From positions 1,612,001-1,676,000 of the forward strand of contig CAVWXT010000005.1 in assembly GCA_963759115.1 (NCBI GenBank): a DNA stretch of 64,000 bases, read 5' to 3'. The number at the start of each line of letters is the position of its first letter. The first letter of the stretch is position 1. Source of the stretch: CAVWXT01 sp963759115. Its GTDB lineage: Bacteria; Planctomycetota; Planctomycetia; Pirellulales; Thermoguttaceae. Positions 35,253-43,962 of the stretch are shown here, one piece after another. The notes beneath the pieces are model-generated. The model saw only the letters and a list, made by a program, of their open reading frames with translations, did no database searches and was not told where the DNA came from. Both the position numbers and the translations under genes were made by a program.

Positions 35253-35888
35253 CTAACCATTCGGCGGCCTCGGCCGGTAATCGCGCGGGTCAATGCAGGC
35301 TTCGTACATGGCCCGGTCGATGGTAATCCAGTCGGTGCGGTTGATGCCGCGCCGGTTGTGGGAGGTGGGACTGAGGGGGAATGCCGAGGCCATCTTGATC
35401 CAGCGGTCCTGCTCGCTGGCGATGACGCGAATTTCCGCCGCCACCTCCGAAAGATCCTGGCCCTGGCTGAAGACCAGGGCCACGTCAAACTCGCCCTTGT
35501 GCGCCATACGAACCACGTCCAACGCAATCCGCACGTCGATACCCTTTTCTTCACCAACCAGCACGGTGCGACTGCCGCCATCGGGAAGAAGCACTTTGTG
35601 GTTGCGATACCGAAGGGAGCGGGAGAAAACCTGCACGCCAGCTCGTGACATTGCCAGCAGCTTCGCCGCCCAGAATCGGTTCCACCTCGCATCGTCCGCG
35701 ATGTCTGGTACACCCGTATAGAAACAAGTCTTGTGCAGGTTCCAGCCTCGCACTGAACAGATACGGGATGCCAGACGTTGTGGTTCGTAATTCGGGTAGC
35801 TGTGTCCGAATGCCTCCCGAGCCGCGTGAAAGAGGTTCTGGCCGTCAAAGAAAGCCACGGCTTGCTTGATGGCAGGTTCGGTGGCCAT
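35253..35888 (-). CDS. NYN-domain (LabA-like, PIN-fold) putative ribonuclease
   Basis: 211 residues from the ATG at 35888 ('MATEPAIKQAVAFFDGQNLF'). PIN-like acidic residues are seen in 'VAFFDGQNLFHAAREAFG', 'EEKGIDVRIALDVVRMAHKG' and 'DVALVFSQGQDLSEVAAEIR', the three NYN motifs. The third motif normally reads S-x-D-x-D; here it is S-Q-G-Q-D, which still supplies an Asp. NYN proteins are Mg-dependent RNases or tRNA/RNA-processing enzymes, often in defence or toxin contexts. The gene abuts a kinase remnant on one side and ISAzo13 on the other, indicating an accessory insertion. Confidence 0.75.
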   Translation of the reverse strand: MATEPAIKQAVAFFDGQNLFHAAREAFGHSYPNYEPQRLASRICSVRGWNLHKTCFYTGVPDIADDARWNRFWAAKLLAMSRAGVQVFSRSLRYRNHKVLLPDGGSRTVLVGEEKGIDVRIALDVVRMAHKGEFDVALVFSQGQDLSEVAAEIRVIASEQDRWIKMASAFPLSPTSHNRRGINRTDWITIDRAMYEACIDPRDYRPRPPNG

Positions 35889-36093
35889 GAAAGGCCTCCC
35901 CAAACAGAACAATCCCGCCCGAGGACGTTACGACACAATCGGCGCAGAGCGCAAAAATAACCCCGCCGGGGCCTTACGGCAAGTCCAGCGGGGAGCAATT
36001 TCTACAACTAGCTTCGGCTATTTCGCGGTTCAAGTCAAGGTATGTGGCGGTGCATTTCTGGAGCGGGGACTTCACCCGTCGACCCTAAGGACT

Positions 36094-37441
36094 TGTTCAA
36101 AAATAACTTAGCCGTTTCGTTTTCGTGGACAGATGGTGTAGTTCCATTTGGGTAGGACGGTATGTCGCAACAGCCGCACGGTTGCCTTCGCTTCGTCGGA
36201 CACCTTGACTTTGGTCGGGTAGAGCTTGGTGTCCAACGATGCGCGGCAGCGAAAGCCCGTGCTCGACCGTGTCGTGCGGATGTTCTTCAGCATGACTTCG
36301 TAACTGGTCAGTGGCTCGCCGGCCCAATTGGCACTGATGAGGTTGAACATGCGGTGCTCGATCGGGTTCCACTTGGAGGCTCCTGCGGGATAATGCCCGA
36401 CCGTGATCGTCAATCTGAATTCGTCAGCCAATTCTTGCAGGCCCACCTTCCAAGCCCAACAACGGTTGCCGTTGGCACCTCCGCTGTCGGCTTCGATGGC
36501 CAACCAAGACACACCCGAGTACCGACGCCGCCCAACCTTCAGCCACCACGAGCGAATGGCACGCACGGCAAAGGTCGCTGTCTGATGAGTTGTGCCGATC
36601 ACGACATAGCCCTCATTGCGATTCTCGTCATAGATGCCGTAGGGATAGGCGCGGCCGCGGGCCAGTGTGGGAAAGTCGTGGTCCAGCACGTCGCGGTCCT
36701 CACACCGCCAACTGCGTCCGTTATTTTTGAAGTTGCCCACCAACTCCTTTTTCTTCGTATCCACACTGATTACCGGCCACCCTTGCCGTTGGAATCGCCG
36801 TCGCCGACGCCCCAACAGGCGGAATTGCTGATCCCGATAGGGATCTCTCTTCCCACCCAACCGCTTGCGGTTCGATCGCAACGAGTACTTCTGTGCTCGC
36901 AGCAACCGAGCCACCGTCACGTGCCCGACCGGTACGCCACGTCGCGTCAATGCAGCGGCCAGGTTGCGGGTGGTCTTGTGCGTCCACCGCAGACCACCCA
37001 TCGGATCGCCAGCCGTCGCATCCCGCAACAGCCCCTTCAACAACTCCCGCACACGTGGCGTTTTTTTTCGACTCGTTTTCGTCCGCCGCCGGGACGCCGT
37101 ACTCGCTCTGAAGACGCCACCTGTCCGCGTTCGCTTTCGCGCAATCCCCGGCGGATTGTCATACGGCTCAGGCCGGTGATTTCCGCCACCAACTGGACGC
37201 CCCCGTGTCCGCGTTGCCGGGCCACGATCCCGGCGAACAACCGCCGACTCCGTTCGTCCAACTCGGCCATCACTCGATTGATGGCCCGATGGTACGCAAC
37301 CAAATCCGCATCGCTACGCGAGCGACATCCTCGGCAGCGACACCGGCAAATGCGCCTGCAATCCTTGTCTGCCATGACCGTCTCTCCATCCATGGAAGCG
37401 GAATACGCAGATTATACAAACGGCTAACTTATTTTTGAACA
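36094..37441. mobile_element. ISAzo13-family insertion sequence
   Basis: The terminal inverted repeats are 'tgttcaaaaataacttagcc' then 'gttt' (36094-36117) and its near-complement 'aaacggctaacttatttttg' then 'aaca' (37418-37441), with one mismatch. Length is 1348 bp. The single transposase (minus strand) is split at an A8 tract. Flanking target duplication is not evident. Confidence 0.85.
36108..37393 (-). CDS. ISAzo13-family transposase, expressed by frameshift at an A8 tract
   Basis: The first frame (to 37037) has 'RRLFAGIVARQRGHGGVQLV', an HTH 'ITGLSRMTIRRGLRESERGQ' and 'RVRRPGGGRKRVEKK'. Slipping back one base at the A8 tract (37061-37068) joins it to the second frame: 'VRELLKGLLRDATAGDPMGG', 'WPVISVDTKKKELVGNFKNN' (catalytic Asp), 'WLAIEADSGGANGNR' (Asp) and 'WNPIEHRMFNLISANWAGEP' (Glu), the DDE core of ISAzo13. 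About 428 residues joined. Start is ATG 37393 or 37375. Both halves look intact, so the IS may be active with programmed -1 frameshifting. Confidence 0.85.
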
Positions 37442-37539
37442 GCGACTAAGTTGCTTGGCCACAATAGGTTCGGAAGTTCCTTTGCCGACAGGAATGTTCG
37501 CCCCACGCATGACAACGCCACCGTCAAGTGACAATTCTA

Positions 37540-38274
37540 CTACCCAATGCCCTCCGCCGGCAGCCGCGCCGGGATGGGCAGCTTGATGGTGACTTGCGTG
37601 CCACGGCCCACCTCGCTCTGCAGGGCAATTCGGCCGCCGTGGGCCTCGATGATCTTCCGCGTGGTGGGCAGCCCCAGGCCCGATCCGCCGCGCTTCGTGG
37701 AAAAGAAGGTCTCGAACACCCGCGCCCGCGTGTCTTCGTCCATGCCGCAACCGGTGTCGATCAGGTCCAGGGCCACCCCGTCGGCCGTGCCGTAGGTCCG
37801 CACCACGAGTTGCCCGCCGCCGGGCATCGCCTGTTCGGCGTTGAGCACCAGGTTCAAGAGCGCCCCGTGGAACGCCTCGCGGTCCAACAACACCGTGGGC
37901 AGGTTGCCGGGCAGATAGTCGATGATCTCCACCCCGGCTTCCTTCGCCTTGGGCCGATAGAAGTCCAACACCTGGCGGACTTGCGCGTTCAGGTCGCTGG
38001 GCTGGAGATTCAGCCGATGGGCCCTAGCGAATTGGAGGAAGTTGTCCAACAGGTCTTGCAGCCGCTGGCACTCCCGCTGCACCAGTTCGACCTTTTTGAG
38101 CGCCCGGCGGTCGCGGGGCGCTTCGGAGTCGCGGAAGTCCTCCGCCAGCAACTCCATGTTCATGCGGATGGTCGATAGCGGGTTCTTGATTTCGTGGGCC
38201 AGCCCGCCGGCCAGCCGGGCGATCTCCGCGTACTGATCGATCAGCCACTGGTTCAGTTCGTCGTTGCGGGGCAT
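37540..38274 (-). CDS. Sensor histidine kinase without N-terminal sensor (NtrB-like)
   Basis: 244 residues from the ATG at 38274 ('MPRNDELNQWLIDQYAEIAR'). H-box 'LAGGLAHEIKNPLSTIRMNM', N-box 'LLNLVLNAEQAM', G1 'DLIDTGCGMDEDTRARVFE', F 'FETFFSTKRGGSGLGLPTTR' and G2 are all present. No transmembrane helix or PAS domain, so it is a cytoplasmic kinase fed by another protein or lacking a sensor. The longer frame to 38391 overlaps the ParDE promoter and is rejected. No response regulator is adjacent. A remnant of a second copy lies at 35154-35252. Confidence 0.9.
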   Translation of the reverse strand: MPRNDELNQWLIDQYAEIARLAGGLAHEIKNPLSTIRMNMELLAEDFRDSEAPRDRRALKKVELVQRECQRLQDLLDNFLQFARAHRLNLQPSDLNAQVRQVLDFYRPKAKEAGVEIIDYLPGNLPTVLLDREAFHGALLNLVLNAEQAMPGGGQLVVRTYGTADGVALDLIDTGCGMDEDTRARVFETFFSTKRGGSGLGLPTTRKIIEAHGGRIALQSEVGRGTQVTIKLPIPARLPAEGIG

Positions 38275-38371
38275 AAGGAGAATTGTAATGGGCGGAGGCG
38301 AAAGCACAACCCGGTTGTGGCGAGGGATTGGCAGCGGCGGCTGTCGCCCCTTCTTTCCTATTGGCAGCAGA

Positions 38372-38400
38372 TTGACAATTATTGTCAACAAGTGTATGAT
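38372..38400 (+). promoter_or_regulatory. ParDE promoter with palindromic operator
   Basis: TTGACA (38372-38377) and TATGAT (38395-38400), 17 bases apart: a near-consensus sigma-70 promoter. The palindrome TTGACAAT-t-ATTGTCAA (38372-38388) covers the -35 box, a natural site for autorepression by the ParD antitoxin. Confidence 0.65.
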
Positions 38401-38454
38401 TCATTGTGGATGATGACGGCCTTATGCAGGCTTCGCGATTGGAGTAGAAACGGT

Positions 38455-38721
38455 ATGAGCGCCAACGCTATGGAAACGATGAACATCGCTTTGCCCAAGC
38501 CGATGAAGGTCTTTGTTCAATCGCAAGTGGCCCAGCGGGGCTACAGCAGCGCCAGCGAATATATTCGGGCGCTGATTCGCGCGGCTCAGGATGAGCGTGC
38601 GTGGACCGCACTGGAATCGGAGATTCTCAAGGGTCTGCAAAGTGGCAAGCCCACGCCTATGACTCGGGAGGATTGGAAGGCGATACGCCAAGAGGTTCGT
38701 AGACGTCACGTCAAGCGATAA
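38455..38721 (+). CDS. ParD-like antitoxin
   Basis: 88 residues from the ATG at 38455 (GGAG 11 bases upstream). Ribbon-helix-helix N-terminus 'MNIALPKPMKVFVQSQVAQR' and 'GYSSASEYIRALIRAAQDER' is characteristic of ParD/CopG-type antitoxins; the C-terminal half ('LLKGLQSGKPTPMTRED'-like) would wrap the toxin. Followed after 32 bases by the ParE gene. It should bind the palindrome upstream and neutralise the toxin. Confidence 0.9.
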   Translation: MSANAMETMNIALPKPMKVFVQSQVAQRGYSSASEYIRALIRAAQDERAWTALESEILKGLQSGKPTPMTREDWKAIRQEVRRRHVKR

Positions 38722-38753
38722 GGCCGCGTGTTTTCCATCCCTTGAGGCCGGGC

Positions 38754-39080
38754 ATGAACAAGGCGATCACGAAAAGTCCGCAGGCGTATCGGGATCTCGT
38801 GGACATTGCCTCTTACATCGCTCACGACAGCATTGAGGCGGCGGAGCGTTTCCTCCGGGCGGTGGAAACAACCTTTGATCGCTTGGCGGAAACGCCGGAG
38901 ATCGGTAGTCTTTGCCCCTTCGAGAATCCGCTGGCTGCGAACATTCGCGTCTGGTCTGTGCGGCGATTCAATAGCTACCTGGTCTTCTACCGTCCTGAGT
39001 CGAACGGCATCCACGTGGCGCGGGTGATGCATGGGGCTCGTGACTGGCAGTCTCTCTTCGAGGATTTCTCTGCTGACTGA
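38754..39080 (+). CDS. ParE/RelE-family toxin
   Basis: 108 residues from the ATG at 38754 ('MNKAITKSPQAYRDLVDIAS'). Typical ParE motifs: 'YIAHDSIEAAERFLRAVETT', 'LAETPEIGSLCPFE', 'IRVWSVRRFNSYLVFYRPES' and 'IHVARVMHGARDWQSLF'. ParE toxins inhibit DNA gyrase; RelE relatives cleave mRNA. Gene order antitoxin-toxin and 32-base spacing indicate one operon. Confidence 0.9.
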   Translation: MNKAITKSPQAYRDLVDIASYIAHDSIEAAERFLRAVETTFDRLAETPEIGSLCPFENPLAANIRVWSVRRFNSYLVFYRPESNGIHVARVMHGARDWQSLFEDFSAD

Positions 39081-39162
39081 AGGCCGCACAGTCAAGCCCA
39101 TCCATTTCTTTCCCGAACGGGCCATGCTAAAATTGACACATCCCTCATTACCGGAGGCAACC

Positions 39163-39423
39163 ATGAATTACCAGTTTGACTTGATCTTGAAAGAAGGCAC
39201 CGAGATCACCGAGGCGTTGGCCGACGCGCTATTTGAGGCGGGCTGCGACGACGGCACGCCGGGAAAGTGCTGCGGCACGCCCTACATCAGTTTTCACCGC
39301 GAGGCCGGCAGTCTGGAGTCCGCGACCCGCAGCGCCGTGGCCGATGTTCAGAAGGCCGGCTGCGTTGTCGAGCGGTTCCAAATCGAGCACGACTCGCCGC
39401 TACTGTTGTCGGGGGCAGGGTAA
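39163..39423 (+). CDS. Small conserved protein of unknown function
   Basis: 86 residues from the ATG at 39163, with 'CCGGAGGCAACC' upstream. Sequence 'MNYQFDLILKEGTEITEALA', 'DALFEAGCDDGTPGKCCGTP', 'SATRSAVADVQKAGCVVERF'. A two-layer alpha/beta fold with four Cys residues (a 'CC' pair among them). I have seen similar short proteins in environmental genomes without assigned function. It follows the ParDE pair but is probably separately transcribed. Confidence 0.6.
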   Translation: MNYQFDLILKEGTEITEALADALFEAGCDDGTPGKCCGTPYISFHREAGSLESATRSAVADVQKAGCVVERFQIEHDSPLLLSGAG

Positions 39424-39453
39424 TCCAAACAAGGACTTCCGACCCCCGTTTGC

Positions 39454-40221
39454 ATGCCCGCACAAAAGGAAATGCAAAAATTAGGCGATGTGTCCCCCGA
39501 GCCCAGCGCGCTCGCGATCTCAAAGATCGCACCGGTCCGCGTCTGGGATCACCGCGACGGTGGCGGCACGTGGCTCTTGCCCTCGCTATCGCACACCGAA
39601 ATCATTCCGACACTGTGGCAAATTCTTTATTTGATCCAGTCCGATTGGGGGCAGGCTGCCGCGTGCTTTGCCGTTCCCCATGAGGCGGTTGATGATTCAG
39701 AAATGGCGTTCAGCCAAATGAATGCCCTTGAATCCCTCAAGCCTCGCTACATCCACTGCTTGTTTTCCTACATCAATTTTTTCTTCACACTCGAAAACGG
39801 ATTCCAGGTTTTGCTAACAGAACTTGGCCAACTCAACAACGAACTCCAGTTGCGTTTGGATGTCCCAAAACGCCCGAAACAACCTGCGTACGTCGAGAAG
39901 CTGCGTCGCGTGAGGAACAATACTGTCGTCCATTGGGGCGGTCCTGCGAAGAAGAACGAATTGGACTCCCGTGCGGGCCGTTTTTGGGGGTTCTCGTGGC
40001 CAGGAGGCTCGTCTGATTTGACAGATCTGGCGTTCGGCAACGAATCGCTTCAAGGCGCAAACGACCGCGTGTTGCATCCAATTCCCAAGACCCATTCCAT
40101 TTGCGTGGAGTACTTGAAACAATACGATGAGAAGTGTGCCGATTTACTCGGGCGTATCGTCACGCGCCTTCCGATCACTCTTGGCACAAGACAGTACGAA
40201 CACGTGCGACGGCGCGGATAA
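39454..40221 (+). CDS. Unknown helical protein with a possible HEPN-like R-x5-H motif
   Basis: 255 residues. The middle is helical ('PRYIHCLFSYINFFFTLENG', 'FQVLLTELGQLNNELQLRLD') and ends in 'YVEKLRRVRNNTVVHWGGPA'. The 'RNNTVVH' is compatible with the R-x4-6-H active site of HEPN nucleases, but the fold is not certain. No signal peptide or membrane segment. The C-terminus ('DEKCADLLGRIVTRLPITLG') is unremarkable. Encoded 30 bases after the small Cys-rich protein, in a region of lower GC. Confidence 0.5.
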   Translation: MPAQKEMQKLGDVSPEPSALAISKIAPVRVWDHRDGGGTWLLPSLSHTEIIPTLWQILYLIQSDWGQAAACFAVPHEAVDDSEMAFSQMNALESLKPRYIHCLFSYINFFFTLENGFQVLLTELGQLNNELQLRLDVPKRPKQPAYVEKLRRVRNNTVVHWGGPAKKNELDSRAGRFWGFSWPGGSSDLTDLAFGNESLQGANDRVLHPIPKTHSICVEYLKQYDEKCADLLGRIVTRLPITLGTRQYEHVRRRG

Positions 40222-40285
40222 GCCTATCACGGCTTCAACCAAGCCATGAGACTCCGATTTGAGCTGAAAACAAGGGCAAAACATC

Positions 40286-40768
40286 ATGGGAATACTGGCT
40301 AGATTCTTCAGCAAGCCGTTGAGAGCAGAAGTCGAGAACTCTATCAGTGCAGCGGGCAAGGTAGTTGTTCTCTGGCTCATGCAGAGATATACCCCGCAGT
40401 TTGGTGAGCAGATGGCAGTTTCATTGGCAGCGGCCGTCACCAACGGGCTTTTCGGAAGGCCGCCGGGTAACGAGGCTGGCCGACAGTTCTTAACCGCGAA
40501 TAGTGAGCTTGTTGAGACTCATTTGTGCAGAGTGAAGAACGAAGCTCGAATATGTCAGATGGTCAGCGTGTTAGCCCACACACAGTTCAATATCGCAGGA
40601 AACGCGGGCACTATCACGCCTGAAATGATAATGTGGATCGCCAAGCTGCGTGACCTCGGCGTTCTCCTTCCCGTGGAGTCGGTCACTCTGCCATCGTCAC
40701 CGGATGAAATGCGACGACAGGTTCGGGAGTTCGAGCTTTGGTCACTACAATCACGGTCGGAGAACTGA
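40286..40768 (+). CDS. Hypothetical protein
   Basis: 160 residues beginning 'MGILARFFSKPLRAEVENSI'. Helix-rich, with 'VVVLWLMQRYTPQFGEQMAV' and 'MIMWIAKLRDLGVLLPVESV'. No recognisable motif, signal peptide or clear membrane anchor. It starts 64 bases after the previous gene and ends in a bidirectional terminator, so it may share a transcript with 39454-40221. Confidence 0.5.
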   Translation: MGILARFFSKPLRAEVENSISAAGKVVVLWLMQRYTPQFGEQMAVSLAAAVTNGLFGRPPGNEAGRQFLTANSELVETHLCRVKNEARICQMVSVLAHTQFNIAGNAGTITPEMIMWIAKLRDLGVLLPVESVTLPSSPDEMRRQVREFELWSLQSRSEN

Positions 40769-40834
40769 AACTGAGCCAAGTAGGTCAGGCGTGCGAGCCT
40801 GTCTACCGAATTGAGGCCGCGACCGAAAAAACAA

Positions 40835-40866
40835 CATGCCCACGACAAGCGTGGGCATGGCACCTT
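40835..40866. terminator. Bidirectional intrinsic terminator
   Basis: Stem 'catgcccac' (40835-40843) and 'gtgggcatg' (40851-40859) with a 7-base loop. A T-tract follows on the + strand (40865-40870), and on the minus strand 'TTGTTTTTT' follows the same stem. It separates the convergent 40286-40768 gene and pnp. Confidence 0.8.
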
Positions 40867-40889
40867 TTTTCAATCGTCCGCAATAGGAA

Positions 40890-42995
40890 CTACTTCCCTT
40901 CGCCCTTTTCGGCGGCGGCCATCTCGCGGAGCACCGCCTTGCGGCTGAGCTTCACCCGATCCTGGTCGTCGATGGCGATCACCTTGACCTTCATCTCGTC
41001 GCCGACCTTGCAGACGTCGGCCACGCTGTTGACGTAGCCTTCGGCCAGCTCGCTGATGTGGCACAGGCCATCCTTGCCGGGCAGGATCTCGATGAAGGCG
41101 CCAAAGTCCTTGACGCTGGTCACCCGGCCGTCGTAGATCCGTCCGACCTCCACCGAGGCGGTGAGGGCCTCGACGCGGCGCAGGCACTCCTGGCGCCTTC
41201 GGCGTTGAACGAGGCAATGCTTACCGTGCCGTCGTCCTCGACCTCGATCTGCGCCGGTGGCCTCCTGGATGGAGCGGATCATCTTGCCGCCCGGACCGAT
41301 CAGCAGACCGATCTTCTCGGGGTCGATGTGGGTGCGCAGCAGCCGCGGCGCCCACGGCGAGATTTCCGGCCGCGGCCGCGGGATGGCCGAAAGCATGGCG
41401 CGAAGAATCTCGATCCGGGCCTCGCGCGATTGCTTGAGCGCGTCGCGAATGACCTCCTCGCTGATGCCGTCGATCTTCAGGTCCAACTGGATGCCGGTGA
41501 TGCCCTTCTGCGTGCCGGACACTTTGAAGTCCATGTCGCCGAAGTGGTCTTCGTCGCCGATGATGTCGGTCAACAGCACGTAACGGCCGGGCTCTTTCAC
41601 CAGCCCTACGGAGATGCCGGCCACGGGATTGCTGATCGGCACGCCGGCGGCCATGAGCCCCAGCGTCGCCCCGCACACGCTGGCCATCGAGCTGGAACCG
41701 TTGCTCTCCAGGATGTCGGAGATGATGCGGATGGTGTAGGGGAAGGCGTCGGGGTCGGGCAGGACGGGCTTGACGCTCCGTTCGGCCAGGGCCCCGTGGC
41801 CGATTTCCCGGCGGCCCGGTCCGCGAATCGGCCGGCACTCGCCCACCGAGAACGAGGGAAAGTAGTAGTGCAGCATGAACTTCTGCGAGTATTCCTCGAC
41901 CAGGCCGTCCACGCGCTGCTCGTCGCGGCCGGTGCCCAGCGTGACGGTCACCAGGGCCTGCGTCTCGCCCCGCTGGAAGAGCGCCGAGCCGTGTACCCGC
42001 GGCAGCAAGTCGACCTTGCAGGTGAGCGGCCGCAATTTCTTGTAGTCACGGCCGTCGGGACGGGTGCCGGAGAGAATCTGGTCGCGGACCACGCGCGTTT
42101 CCAAGGCTTCCCACGCCGCCGCGAAGGCATCGGCGGTGATCGCGCCGTCGGCCTTCGGATCGGGAATCAACTCGGCAATGGCCTGCTTCTTGAGCGTCGC
42201 ACAGGCCTCGGCGCGGACCAGCTTGCCCTCGGTCTGCTTGGCGGCGCGGAAGGCATCGTAGTACCTCGCCCGCACGGTCTCGACCAGCGGATCGGCCGGC
42301 GGGACTTCGTATTGCTTCTTCACGGTCCCCGCTTTTTGGGCTAACTCCTCCTGCATCTCGCAGATCTGGCGAATGTACTGGTGGGCCGTCATGACCGCTT
42401 CGGCCATGCGGTCTTCGGGCATTTCGCGGGCAAAGCCCTCGATCATCAGGATCGACTCCTTGTTGCCCGAGACGATCAGGTCGAGTTCGCTCTCCTCCAA
42501 GGCGTCGTGGGTGGGAAAGGGCACGAACTGGCCGTCGATGCAACCCAGCCGCACCGAGCCGATCGGGCCCTGGAACGGCAAAGGCGAGACCTCCAAGGAG
42601 GCCGAGGCCCCGTTCATGCCCAGCACGTCGCCGTCGTTCTGCCGGTCGCTGGCCATCACGAAGGCCTGCACCTGCACCTCGTCGCGGAACCACTCCGGGA
42701 ACAGCGGCCGGATGGGCCGGTCCATCAGCCGGGCGGTGAGGGTTTCCTTGGTAGTGGGCCGGCCTTCGCGCTTGAGGAAGCCGCCGGGGAACTTGCCCGC
42801 CGCGGCCACGCGCTCGCGATAGTCGCAGGTCAAGGGGAAGAAATCACCCGGCCGGGCGCCGCCCGAGGCGCTTGCCACCAACACCACCGTCTCGCCGTAC
42901 TGCACAAGACAACTGCCGGCAGCCTGCTTGGCCAGTTCGCCGGTCTCCATGGAAAGAATCGACGCTCCGATTTGTCGCTCAACACGTACTTTCAC
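40890..42995 (-). CDS. pnp: Polyribonucleotide nucleotidyltransferase (PNPase); two frame breaks in the KH region
   Basis: 702 residues. Two RNase PH domains ('ALVTVTLGTGRDEQRVDGLV', 'RREIGHGALAERSVKPVLPD', 'SDILESNGSSSMASVCGATL', 'DEDHFGDMDFKVSGTQKGIT'), then a KH domain ('KIGLLIGPGGKMIRSIQEAT') and an S1 domain ('VEVGRIYDGRVTSVKDFGAF'). Between about 41188 and 41250 the frame is shifted: the expected 'IEVEDDGTVSIASFNAEG' lies in another frame, and the original frame resumes in 'QECLRRVEALT'. Restoring Cs in two CCC runs repairs it. PNPase degrades RNA phosphorolytically in the degradosome; an intact gene is expected. It follows rpsO on the same strand, a conserved pairing. Confidence 0.93.
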   Translation of the reverse strand: MKVRVERQIGASILSMETGELAKQAAGSCLVQYGETVVLVASASGGARPGDFFPLTCDYRERVAAAGKFPGGFLKREGRPTTKETLTARLMDRPIRPLFPEWFRDEVQVQAFVMASDRQNDGDVLGMNGASASLEVSPLPFQGPIGSVRLGCIDGQFVPFPTHDALEESELDLIVSGNKESILMIEGFAREMPEDRMAEAVMTAHQYIRQICEMQEELAQKAGTVKKQYEVPPADPLVETVRARYYDAFRAAKQTEGKLVRAEACATLKKQAIAELIPDPKADGAITADAFAAAWEALETRVVRDQILSGTRPDGRDYKKLRPLTCKVDLLPRVHGSALFQRGETQALVTVTLGTGRDEQRVDGLVEEYSQKFMLHYYFPSFSVGECRPIRGPGRREIGHGALAERSVKPVLPDPDAFPYTIRIISDILESNGSSSMASVCGATLGLMAAGVPISNPVAGISVGLVKEPGRYVLLTDIIGDEDHFGDMDFKVSGTQKGITGIQLDLKIDGISEEVIRDALKQSREARIEILRAMLSAIPRPRPEISPWAPRLLRTHIDPEKIGLLIGPGGKMIRSIQEATGADRGRGRRHGKHCLVQRRRRQECLRRVEALTASVEVGRIYDGRVTSVKDFGAFIEILPGKDGLCHISELAEGYVNSVADVCKVGDEMKVKVIAIDDQDRVKLSRKAVLREMAAAEKGEGK

Positions 42996-43156
42996 TGTTC
43001 GTTCCTACCTTCATCTGGATTTGAGTTGTCGGCGCGAAATGGGAGAGGGAACCGGCAAGATCGCCGTGCGCACTGGCGGCGCAGCACAGAAGAGAGCTTG
43101 ACGCCGCCCGTGATGACCACGAGCCAACCGCCACGGGGCAAGAAAAACCGCCTCGA

Positions 43157-43426
43157 CTACTTGCGAATGTCGAGACGGCGAATGATGTCGAGGTAACGCT
43201 GCGGATCGACCTTCTTGAGGTAATCCAGCAGTCGCCGCCGGCGACTGACCAGCATCAACAAGCCCCGCCGACAAGCGAAATCCCGCTTGTGACCCTGCAG
43301 GTGCTCGGTCAGACTGTTGACCCGCGACGTCAGAATGGCAATTTGGACTTCCGGGGAGCCCGTATCGTTGCTGCCCCGCTGATACGTCCCGATCAGTTCC
43401 GTCTTCCGCTCTCTGGTAATAGTCAT
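43157..43426 (-). CDS. rpsO: 30S ribosomal protein S15 (uS15)
   Basis: 89 residues from the ATG at 43426 ('MTITRERKTELIGTYQRGSN'). Conserved 'DTGSPEVQIAILTSRVNSLT', 'EHLQGHKRDFACRRGLLMLV' and 'SRRRRLLDYLKKVDPQRYLD'. Full normal length. Located directly upstream of pnp, the classical order; S15 often represses its own mRNA in the leader. The upstream open frame to 43693 is ignored. Confidence 0.97.
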   Translation of the reverse strand: MTITRERKTELIGTYQRGSNDTGSPEVQIAILTSRVNSLTEHLQGHKRDFACRRGLLMLVSRRRRLLDYLKKVDPQRYLDIIRRLDIRK

Positions 43427-43962
43427 CAGGTTACCACGACTGCTCCACGTCGGATGGCTCGGGATGCTTCTACAGGAAGCACGTTCCTTCCACCGCGTCT
43501 CTGTACAACTCGGCCTACAAAATGTGTTACCAATGGAACTACTAAGCCCCTCAGTGTAGCAAAGCCCCAGGGGAATGCAAAGGGAGGCTGGACGAAGAAA
43601 GCAGAAATCGGTCAATTTTCCTCGTTCGGGTGGTTTGTACGCGAGCCGCCGAGATCGCCCCGTCCGTTTCCACCCTTGATCGCGTGCAGGCATTGGCGTT
43701 TGTTGAACGGTCTAACATATTGATAACACGGTACTTAGGGCGATTACAGTCTCTTGCCGCCGCCGTCGAGTTCGAGGACGGCCGACCCGGTGCGAACTGG
43801 CTTCCGACCGCAATGGCGTTTTGTTGGGGGGCCTGCCCCAATTGTGCTATAATGGCCGCTATTTCCGGCAGAAAGATTGGTGAAGGCGGCATCGCTCGTG
43901 GCGGCGCCGCAGTGGTTCTGCACCGTGCACGTTTCACGGCAGCTTGGTGAGGAGATGATCCG
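43427..43962. promoter_or_regulatory. Divergent control region between rpsO and the ceramidase homologue; extended -10 promoter
   Basis: 536 bases without a gene. A TGCTATAAT extended -10 (43845-43853) points toward the ceramidase gene, about 110 bases upstream of its ATG. On the opposite strand this region should carry the rpsO promoter and leader, but I cannot point to a clear consensus. Confidence 0.4.

Noticed and set aside
37424..37550. Minus-strand frame 'MRGANIPVGKGTSEPIVAKQ' between kinase and ISAzo13
   Set aside because: Looks protein-like, possibly a gene cut by the IS, but too short and without support on the far side of the IS.
41058..42344. 428-codon frame opposite pnp
   Set aside because: Antisense shadow of a well-conserved gene.
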